Assembly: GCA_000482145.1 (NCBI GenBank)
Contig: AUXH01000194.1
Location: 1 to 29,640 of the forward strand
Direction: 5' to 3'
DNA length: 29,640 nucleotides
Source: Strigomonas culicis
Lineage: Eukaryota; Euglenozoa; Kinetoplastea; Trypanosomatida; Trypanosomatidae
Shown: positions 1-6,405 of the stretch, piece by piece
Layout of the letters: each line of letters starts with the position of its first letter
How positions within the stretch are numbered: position 1 is the stretch's first letter
Notes under the pieces: model-generated
The model's input: the letters and a program-made list of their open reading frames with translations, nothing else
Database searches by the model: none
What the model was told of the DNA's origin: nothing
Position numbers and translations under genes: made by a program

Positions 1-1
1 C

Positions 2-27
2 TATATATATATATATATATATATATA
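2..27. repeat. (TA)n microsatellite
   Basis: An uninterrupted run of thirteen TA units sits at the left edge of the window and is followed by an AG at 29-30. It lies immediately upstream of the polypyrimidine tract of the first gene. It is a simple repeat, and its length may vary between strains. Confidence 0.9.
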
Positions 28-33
28 CAGATT

Positions 34-97
34 CATTTTTCTTTTTTTCTTGTTCTTCCCCCCCTACATCCATATGACCGACGCGATATCCGCGGAG
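34..97 (+). promoter_or_regulatory. polypyrimidine tract and ambiguous splice acceptor of the first gene
   Basis: A strong T/C tract spans about 34-66. The first AG after it is at 96-97, which lies inside the reading frame downstream of the ATG at 74. If trans-splicing used that AG, translation would have to begin at the ATGs at 113 or 116. The alternative acceptor at 29-30 precedes the tract, and its own pyrimidine tract would lie outside the window. Confidence 0.45.
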
Positions 98-1771
98 GAC
101 CTTCACGTCTTCATGATGGGCGGCGTCGTGCCTCCCGTGGCGACAAAGCTGTGGCACGGCTGCTCCTCCTTCGCGGAGGTGCCGCCCGCGAAGTGCGTCA
201 AGGCCCACAGCCGTCTGACGCGGAAATTTGAGGGCGACGCGTGGAAGGACGTGCTGGCGGCGGTGCCGGAGCTGCTACGACAGACCTTCGTGTGCGAGGC
301 TGCCGCGGCGCTGGGCGTGCCGGAGCGCGCTATCGAGGGGGTGGAGTTCCGCCTCGGCAGCCTCTACGTGACCTTCCACGTCACGCACGATGATGATATC
401 TCGCAGGAAGAGATGGAGCAGCGCATCGAGGAGTATCCCTTTCGCGAGATGTGGCGGCTGTATGAGCAGCGCGGCGCGCCGCCGGACGGACTGGACGCCG
501 CGCTGGCGCAGGTGAAGGAGCTCGAGGCGGCGCTGGAGCTGCGCACGCGGGACATGGAGCGGCTGCGCGGCACCACCGCGCAGCGCATCAGCGAGCTGGA
601 GCAGCAGCTGGAGGAGACGCGCGTCGACCTCGAGGAGCGCGCCGCCGACCGCGAGCGCGAGCTGCTGATGGAGCTCTCGCGCGAGCAGACCACGCGGCGG
701 CAGAGCGACGGGCGCGTGAAGGACTACGACGAGCAGGTGCGGCGGCTGACGGAGAACCTCAAGAAGGAGAAGATGCGCTTCGAGAAGACGGCGCAGCGGC
801 AGAACGAGCTCATCGCGGCGATCATGCAGGAGAACAAGAAGGAGAAGGAGGCGAAGGAGCGGGAGTACAACGAGGCGCTGGACGTGAAGGACTACATCAT
901 TGAGAGCCTCAAGGAGCAGCTGCGCTCCCTCGCGGAGAACGGCGCGCTGCCGGGCAGCTCCGTTACGCAGGACCAGTCGGAGGAGTTCGGCAAGCTCATG
1001 GGGCGCATGGAGGAGATCGCACTCGTGCTGCAGCGCACGCAGGAGAGCGATGCGGAGGCCCGCATGGAGATCACGCGGCTGAACGACCTGCTGCGGCAGT
1101 CCGAGGATGCGCGGCACGCGGAGTCCATCACGTACGAGAACGACATGCTCGCGCTGCGCCAGCAGCTGGCGGCGTACCAGAACACCAAGCTTGCGGAGGA
1201 CCACGCGAAGCGCGCGGAGGAGAACCGCGCGACGCGCCGCGGCACGCCCAACGTCGCGGCCGAGGTGAAGGAGAACGAGACCATCGTGCGGCAGTACGAG
1301 ACCGCACTGGAGAACATCGTCGGCACGCTCCAGGACCGGCTGCATGTGCTGCGCGAGGAGTTCCAGTCGTACCTCGTCGTGACGCAGGAGTCGATGGCGA
1401 AGGAGCGCGAGCTGCTGGTGGAGCACGAGGAGGACAGCAACTCGATCCGCGAGACGTTCCGCACGAGCTCGCTCGCGCTGCAGCGCATCAAGATCTTCTG
1501 CGGCCAGGGCGAAGAGGGCGTCGCGCAGGTTGTCGAGGAGCTGGACCAGGGCGCCTCCGGCGTCGAGAAGTCCATCGCGGCGGTGAAGATGGCTACCGTC
1601 ATGCTGCAGACCCGCAGCAACGTGTCGGAGCAGACGGAGTGGATGGAGTCCCACCAGAAGACGCTGGAGGAGCTCGTCGCCTCGCTGCGCGCGCTCAACA
1701 AGCGCGCATTCCAGCGGCAGCTGAACCTCATGAACACGGCGTCGTCCACCGCCGCGGTGGACGTCCGGTAG
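74..1771 (+). CDS. coiled-coil protein with FAZ1-type N-terminal domain
   Basis: The frame from the ATG at 74 encodes 565 residues and ends in TAG. Residues about 46-134 form a globular domain with the pattern of the conserved domain named after trypanosomatid flagellar attachment zone protein 1: a tryptophan-containing start, an EAAAALGVP-type helix, a GSLYVTFHV strand, then an acidic helix ending in a MWRLYE motif. From about residue 145 to 430 the protein is almost all heptad-like E/K/R/Q/L sequence, predicted to be a long parallel coiled coil, and a second helical stretch fills the C-terminus. There is no signal peptide or membrane segment. Family knowledge: such proteins are usually structural parts of the flagellum, attachment zone or basal body. 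That location is inferred, not shown. The start could instead be the ATG at 113 or 116 (see the splice-site entry); the FAZ1-like domain would be intact either way. Confidence 0.8.
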   Translation: MTDAISAEDLHVFMMGGVVPPVATKLWHGCSSFAEVPPAKCVKAHSRLTRKFEGDAWKDVLAAVPELLRQTFVCEAAAALGVPERAIEGVEFRLGSLYVTFHVTHDDDISQEEMEQRIEEYPFREMWRLYEQRGAPPDGLDAALAQVKELEAALELRTRDMERLRGTTAQRISELEQQLEETRVDLEERAADRERELLMELSREQTTRRQSDGRVKDYDEQVRRLTENLKKEKMRFEKTAQRQNELIAAIMQENKKEKEAKEREYNEALDVKDYIIESLKEQLRSLAENGALPGSSVTQDQSEEFGKLMGRMEEIALVLQRTQESDAEARMEITRLNDLLRQSEDARHAESITYENDMLALRQQLAAYQNTKLAEDHAKRAEENRATRRGTPNVAAEVKENETIVRQYETALENIVGTLQDRLHVLREEFQSYLVVTQESMAKERELLVEHEEDSNSIRETFRTSSLALQRIKIFCGQGEEGVAQVVEELDQGASGVEKSIAAVKMATVMLQTRSNVSEQTEWMESHQKTLEELVASLRALNKRAFQRQLNLMNTASSTAAVDVR

Positions 1772-2760
1772 CGGCCGTCACACGCGCAGCAACGTGCAAT
1801 GCCATCCCTGGACGAGAAACGTCCAGTATATCGAAAGGCGTGGACCCCTGTTATATAAATGTGGGTCACTAACATAGTTTAGTAGAGAATCCTCGTGGCA
1901 ATTGTTTCGCTCTTTGTTCGTCTTGTTTGCGTTTCTTTGATTTGTTTTCCCTCATTTTGCTTCTTTTCCTTATTCTTTCTGTGATTGGTTCACTCGCCGC
2001 GATTGTACTGCCCAAAGCGGGAGGGGACTGATTGTCAAGGGAAAGAAAAGACAACCGAAAAGAAGAAAAATAAGATAATTATTCCATTTTCTCAGTGTTG
2101 TGTTTTTATTGTTATTTTGTTTGTTTTCTTTTCTAATCTCCCTTCTTCACATTCGTGACTCTCATCGCGAAAGCTTAGATTTTATAATGGGGGAAAAATG
2201 CATAAAGAATACTAATAATAAAAGAAGTACATGCTGTAGTGCCTGTTCTTGTTTTGTTTCTGTTGCTGTTGTTGTGCGTTTCTTGGTGTCGATAATCTTT
2301 CTTTTTAGATTTTTTTGTTTAAATGGTGAGCTTGACCACATAGTTTTTTTTTCGTTTTTTTTTTCTAGATTACTTGTATGATCCATCCGTCTTTCTTCTT
2401 CTTTAGATTGTAATAATAATAATACAAGCAACATGGAGAGTGGACCAGCAAGTAATAACAAGACGAAGAAGTTAATACCAACAACGAAGAAATATGTTTA
2501 TATAACAGAGACAAGAGTTTCAAAGGATCCTCTTTTCGTTCATCATGGCTTTGGAGGGAACGAAGTGGGTAGGAAAGTGAACGATTGTCACCACCCCCAC
2601 TACCAAATTGTGATGCAGTTCGTTTTTTGTTTTTGATTTCCGCAACAAACAAACAAAACATCATCATCCATAGACATATGTATTCAGAATACATAAGTTT
2701 GATTATGTTATGCTGTGAACAATTGTACGTGTGGATCATCTTTTTCTATGTGCAAGTATT
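1772..2760 (+). other. intergenic region: 3'UTR with a stop-proximal hairpin
   Basis: About 1 kb is AT-rich and has no convincing gene. A perfect 7-bp hairpin lies at 1808-1826, 36 nt after the stop codon: CTGGACG and CGTCCAG around a five-base AGAAA loop. Several T-rich tracts follow, at about 1955-1980, 2100-2150 and 2290-2370. They could direct polyadenylation of the upstream mRNA. Small open frames here are low-complexity and lack the GC-rich third positions of the real genes. Confidence 0.6.
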
Positions 2761-2880
2761 CTTCTTCGCTACTCCATCATTTTTCTCTTCTCTCTCACTT
2801 TACATAACGAGTCTTCTCTTTAGTTTTTTTAATATATTACATATTTTTTTTGGCCACCCGTATCGGATTCGCCGAAAAAG
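2761..2880 (+). promoter_or_regulatory. polypyrimidine tract and spliced-leader acceptor region for the ALBA gene
   Basis: A dense T/C tract covers about 2761-2821, with candidate acceptor AGs at 2810-2811 and 2822-2823. A further T-rich stretch leads to an AG at 2879-2880. The 5'UTR would be about 40 to 110 nt. Which AG is used cannot be told from sequence alone. Confidence 0.6.
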
Positions 2881-2920
2881 ACACCCCAACCCCCCCCCCC
2901 CCTTCCTCCCATACCGCACT

Positions 2921-3601
2921 ATGTCTCGCCAGAATATGAGCGACTACCGCCGCGTCGTGGATGACAAGCACGACCGCGCGGAGGGCAGTGGCCCGGAGAA
3001 CGAGGTGCGCGTCATGGCCAGCCGCGGCCAGCGCAGCTACATCGCGTACGCCCTCAACGTGCTCAACGGTGAGGACGGCAAGACGAAGAACGATACGGTG
3101 AAGATCAGCGGCATGGGCGGTGCCATCTACAACGCCGTTAACATCGCGGAGATCATCAAGCACCGCGTGGCGGGCCTCCACCAGATCACGGAGATCAGCT
3201 CCGAGACTGTGCGCGACGAGTACGAGCCCAAGGACCGCACGAAGAACCCCGAGAACATCGTCCGCGAGCGCAAGGTGTCGACCATCCTCATCACCCTCTC
3301 CCGTCAGCAGCTCGACAGCAAGAACCCGGGCTACCAGGAGCCCATCCCGGCGGAGGAGGTGACCGACGAGCCGGAGGCGGCGGAGCGCCCGCGCGGCGGC
3401 CGTGGCCGTCGTGGTGGCCGCGGCGGTCGCGGCGGCCGTGGGGGCGAGCGTGGTGAGCGTGGCGAGCGTGGCGAGCGTCGCGAGCGTGGTGGCGAGCGCG
3501 GCGGCGAGCGCGGTGGCCGCGGTGGCCGCGGTGGACGTGGTGGACGTGGCGGCGAGCGTGGCCGCGACCACCAGGATCGTCGTGATGATCGCCGTGCGTA
3601 A
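2921..3601 (+). CDS. ALBA3: ALBA-domain RNA-binding protein with C-terminal RGG tail (ALBA3/4 type)
   Basis: The 226-residue product starts at the first ATG after the splice region. The upstream extension of the open frame is pyrimidine-derived 5'UTR and was excluded. Residues about 27-127 form an Alba fold: an N-terminal strand NEVRVMASRG, the YIAYALNVL helix, the basic and glycine-rich loop ISGMGGAIYNAVNIAE, and a final strand VSTILITLS. From about residue 156 the protein is a tail of RGG, RGR and GER repeats ending in a charged RDDRRA-like stretch. Family knowledge: trypanosomatids have short ALBA1/2 and longer RGG-tailed ALBA3/4, which bind mRNA 3'UTRs, associate with translation and stress granules, and influence stage-specific expression. 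The RGG box is a likely substrate for arginine methylation. ALBA3 versus ALBA4 cannot be decided here, so the symbol is tentative. Confidence 0.9.
   Translation: MSRQNMSDYRRVVDDKHDRAEGSGPENEVRVMASRGQRSYIAYALNVLNGEDGKTKNDTVKISGMGGAIYNAVNIAEIIKHRVAGLHQITEISSETVRDEYEPKDRTKNPENIVRERKVSTILITLSRQQLDSKNPGYQEPIPAEEVTDEPEAAERPRGGRGRRGGRGGRGGRGGERGERGERGERRERGGERGGERGGRGGRGGRGGRGGERGRDHQDRRDDRRA
3392..3574 (+). repeat. degenerate RGG/GER-coding repeat tract
   Basis: Tandem short units of the form CGYGGY and GGCGAGCGY encode the RGG-box tail of the ALBA protein. The block is internally repetitive at the DNA level, so length changes by slippage or assembly collapse are possible. Confidence 0.8.
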
Positions 3602-4523
3602 GAGTGGATCGATCGGTGTTCAACACACAGACGCATACACGAAAAAAAAAAAGGATTCCACGGAAAAGAAACAAAAAAAATGTAGTTAGAAAGAAGAAAA
3701 AAATGAAAAGAAAGAGCGGAATGAAAACGAAAAGGCGAAGATAACAAAGTAGTATGCAGAAGTACAACAGCCAATAGTATAAAAGAAAAAAAAAGAAAAA
3801 ACACTAAATAAGGAATAGGAAGCAAAGAACAGTACCGTAAGAAGAAAAAAAAAGGTGCTTTTACGACGTAAAACGTTTTTTTTCGCCTTTTCTCTCCTGT
3901 CCGAAGTTTTTTTTTTTCTTCTCTACATTATTCTCCACACCTTTTTTTTCCCTTTCCCTTTACGGTCTTTCTTTTCATCTGTATTCTTTTTTTTTTTTTA
4001 GTAACTTTACAAAAAGTTTTGATTATATTTCTTACCGAAAAGAAGCGTTAAAAAATATCAAGGAACCAAAGAAATAAGCAAAAAATGACGAAAAAGTGAT
4101 TCACTTTTTTATACATAACCAATAAACAAACTCAACATGTCATTGAAAAACATTTCCAGTCTGAAGGCAAATGAAACGAAAAAACAAGAAAACGAGAAAA
4201 AGGATAACTGTCGAAAAGAAAAATATGTCAGATTTCAAGAGAAATTCATTTGACCTTCATCCAGAGAACAGCAAAAATAATAAAAGATTATACTAATCCA
4301 AAACAAAAAAAACAATAATCATAATAAAACGAGTTCCTTATAAACAACGTTTTGTTTAAAGGAACGTATAAGGTATGTATCTTTTGAAAGAACATTTTTC
4401 ATTTTGAATTTCGTTCCCTTTGATGTGCTACTGTTCCTTTCTTGGGCACCTCTACTTCTGTCTCCCTCTCATCTTTCTTCTTCTCTCTCTTCCCCCCCCC
4501 CCTCGAACACGGCAGTAAGCAAA
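3602..4523 (+). other. intergenic region with purine block, orphan pyrimidine tract and hairpins
   Basis: No gene is supported in this stretch of about 0.9 kb. On the + strand, 3640-3857 is A/G-rich and 3874-4000 is T/C-rich. The inverted repeat TTTTACG-A-CGTAAAA (3859-3873) sits exactly at the switch. The pyrimidine tract ends in an AG at 4000-4001, but no long ORF follows for 600 nt. Further inverted repeats are an 8-bp stem (AAAAAGTG/CACTTTTT) at 4091-4109 and a 12-bp stem with one bulged A at 4333-4365. The region probably holds the ALBA 3'UTR and its polyadenylation signals. Confidence 0.6.
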
Positions 4524-4590
4524 CCCTTTTTTTTCTTCTCTCTTTCTCTCTCTCTCTCTCTTTTTTTTTTCTATCACATCCCCATCGAAG
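4524..4590 (+). promoter_or_regulatory. polypyrimidine tract and spliced-leader acceptor for the dehydrogenase gene
   Basis: A nearly pure T/C tract with (TC)n repeats covers 4524-4573. The first AG after it is at 4589-4590, 23 nt before the ATG at 4614. This is a textbook trypanosomatid acceptor, and it decides the start against the longer open frame that begins upstream. Confidence 0.8.
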
Positions 4591-4613
4591 CCGTCCCACA
4601 CCTGCCTGGTGCC

Positions 4614-5759
4614 ATGTCTATCCCCAACCCCTACGATTGTTTTCTTGTCGTCGCCGCGCCGTACACCCCCGGCGGCTCGGCGCAGATCCTGGCAGACATA
4701 CAGGCGCAGTGCGGCCACCAGTTCCGCCACGCCTACGCGTTCCCGTGCTACACGATGCGGGCGCCGGTGGACGACACCGACACGAGCCAGGACGACGGAG
4801 AGGAGCCGGAGCGTGTGACACCGGCCGAGAAGCGCGCCGCCCTGGCGCAGCTCGCCGCGATACGCGCGCAGACAGACCGTAAGATCATCCTTGTCATCCA
4901 CATCCAACTCGGCTACCACATCCTGCGCTTCTTCCTGCCGGAGGGCGACGCGGCCGCCGCGGCGAAGGTGGTGTGGGTGCACAGCTTCTCTGTCGGGCTG
5001 GACGCGTACCGCCTCGCGGAGATCGAGGACCGGGTGCGCGACATCCTCATCACGAACGGCCGCCACAGCCAGTCCATGGCGCTCGCCGAGTACGTCTTCT
5101 ACTCGATCTTCTACTTCAACCGCCTCACGTGGCGGCAGCAGCAGCAGCAGGCGGCGCGCGCGTGGGAGCCCTACGACATCGAGCCCCTCACCGGCAAGCG
5201 CATGGTCATCTTCGGCTACGGTGACATTGGCCGCGCTGCGGCGAAGATGGCGGCCGCGTTCGGCGTGACGGTGGTCGGCGTGCGGCGCCGCCTCCCGCCG
5301 CCAGAGGAGCAGCAGCCGGACGTGGCCGTGGTGCTCATCACGGACGCGGCCGCCGTCGCCGCCGCGCTACAGAGCGCCGACTTCGTCGTGAACACGCTGC
5401 CGCACACGACCGACACGGACGGCTACTTCCACCGCGACCGCTTCGCGCAGATGAAGCGGACCGCGCTCTACGTCAACGTTGGCCGCGGCGCAACGCAGGT
5501 GGACGACGACATCGCGGCTGTGTTGCAGCAGGGGGTCATCCGCGGCGCCTCCCTCGACGTGTTCGGCCAGGAGCCGCTGCCGACCACCTCGGCACTGTAC
5601 GACGTGCCGCCGGAGAGGCTGCTCATGAACCCCCACGCGGCCGCCCGGTCGGCAGATCAGATCTACGCCCTCTGTGGGCGCATCACCGCGATCGCGGAGG
5701 CGGCCGCGGCGGGGAAGGATCTGTCCTCCTTTTCAGTTAATCGCGTACAATGGTATTGA
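4614..5759 (+). CDS. D-isomer-specific 2-hydroxyacid dehydrogenase
   Basis: The product has 381 residues and starts at the first ATG after the splice acceptor. Family knowledge: these enzymes interconvert 2-oxoacids and D-2-hydroxyacids using NAD(P)H. The Rossmann motif GYGDIG is at residues 201-206. The catalytic triad is complete: Arg291 in VNVGRG, Glu320 in DVFGQEPLP and His341 in NPHAA. After the second strand of the Rossmann fold the usual Asp is absent and three arginines (224-226) follow, which fits NADP(H) rather than NAD(H). The N-terminal substrate-binding half is divergent, with an acidic insertion near residues 58-68, so the substrate cannot be named; glyoxylate, hydroxypyruvate or a branched oxoacid are all possible. 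The product is slightly longer than the usual 310-340 residues. There is no clear targeting peptide, so a cytosolic location is likely. Confidence 0.88.
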   Translation: MSIPNPYDCFLVVAAPYTPGGSAQILADIQAQCGHQFRHAYAFPCYTMRAPVDDTDTSQDDGEEPERVTPAEKRAALAQLAAIRAQTDRKIILVIHIQLGYHILRFFLPEGDAAAAAKVVWVHSFSVGLDAYRLAEIEDRVRDILITNGRHSQSMALAEYVFYSIFYFNRLTWRQQQQQAARAWEPYDIEPLTGKRMVIFGYGDIGRAAAKMAAAFGVTVVGVRRRLPPPEEQQPDVAVVLITDAAAVAAALQSADFVVNTLPHTTDTDGYFHRDRFAQMKRTALYVNVGRGATQVDDDIAAVLQQGVIRGASLDVFGQEPLPTTSALYDVPPERLLMNPHAAARSADQIYALCGRITAIAEAAAAGKDLSSFSVNRVQWY

Positions 5760-6330
5760 AGGCAATACTGCTTGTTTGCCGTACTACTAACAACATTTTT
5801 TTTCTTCGAAACCTTGTTGGGCACTTTTTTGTTTGTTGGTGCACCATGCATCTCATTATTCTTATTACGATGAATGTTACGAAGTGACGCACTTGTACTC
5901 CCTTCCAGATTCATTTATTATTGTTCACCTGTCCTTGCCTCGCTGTCTTGACACGTGCCAGCGGCTGATAGAAAACCGGCCGTTTGTGTACACTTACAGA
6001 CATGAGGGTTCTTCCCCCCTTTTTTTTTTGTGTTCACTTCACTCTTGTTGTACTTCACGTTTTTTTTGTCCTGTTCACATTTTGACTTTTTTTTTACTTT
6101 TACAGTCGCATACACACGGTGATGCGAGAATAGCGCTTCAGTAATTCTTTTTTTAAAACAAAAGCACCCGAATAATCATCGATCTATTTAACTAAGCTGT
6201 ATACTTATGTGAATTCACTGAATGACTTTGTAGCTGTTTCTGCACCTGTTTTCCCCTTCCTTTGGTACCTTGGCCCTCTCCCTTCCTCATCGTCTCTCTT
6301 GTCACGGCAGTAAACGTTGTCATACAATAC
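5760..6330 (+). other. intergenic region, no gene seen
   Basis: This AT-rich stretch of about 570 bp between the dehydrogenase and RPN2 has T-rich tracts at about 5795-5830, 6015-6100 and 6145-6155. Short open frames are low-complexity and lack coding base composition. A weak inverted repeat (GGCAA/TTGCC) follows the stop codon. I see no RNA gene. Confidence 0.5.
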
Positions 6331-6355
6331 ACTTCTTTCTGTTTCTTTTTTTTAG
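6331..6355 (+). promoter_or_regulatory. polypyrimidine tract and spliced-leader acceptor for RPN2
   Basis: A T/C tract at 6331-6353 is followed directly by an AG at 6354-6355, 51 nt before the ATG at 6406. This places the hydrophobic upstream extension of the open frame in the 5'UTR or outside the mRNA. Confidence 0.75.
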
Positions 6356-6405
6356 TTTTTATTATTATTACTCTTGTTACTTCACGCGTCTCTCACTCTC
6401 TCGTG

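Noticed and set aside
275..1654. Long open frame on the minus strand opposite the coiled-coil gene
   Set aside because: It mirrors a GC-rich gene and its translation is Leu/Arg/His-rich low-complexity. The same holds for minus-strand frames opposite RPN2, the 2247-residue gene and the SulP fusion (for example 6382-9279, 21280-23400). Long antisense frames are expected where stops are scarce at high GC.
2100..2740. Small open frames in the first gap (both strands)
   Set aside because: They are Phe/Leu/Val or Lys/Asn-rich translations of AT-rich sequence, without the GC-rich third positions of the neighbouring genes and without a clear acceptor of their own.
2585..2920. N-terminal extension of the ALBA frame
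   Set aside because: It is translated pyrimidine tract, rich in Phe/Leu/Ser, and lies upstream of or across the splice acceptor. The Alba domain begins only after the ATG at 2921.
6262..6405. Hydrophobic N-terminal extension of RPN2 that looks like a membrane segment
   Set aside because: It is poly-T-derived and spans the acceptor AG at 6354-6355. RPN2 family members have no such segment.
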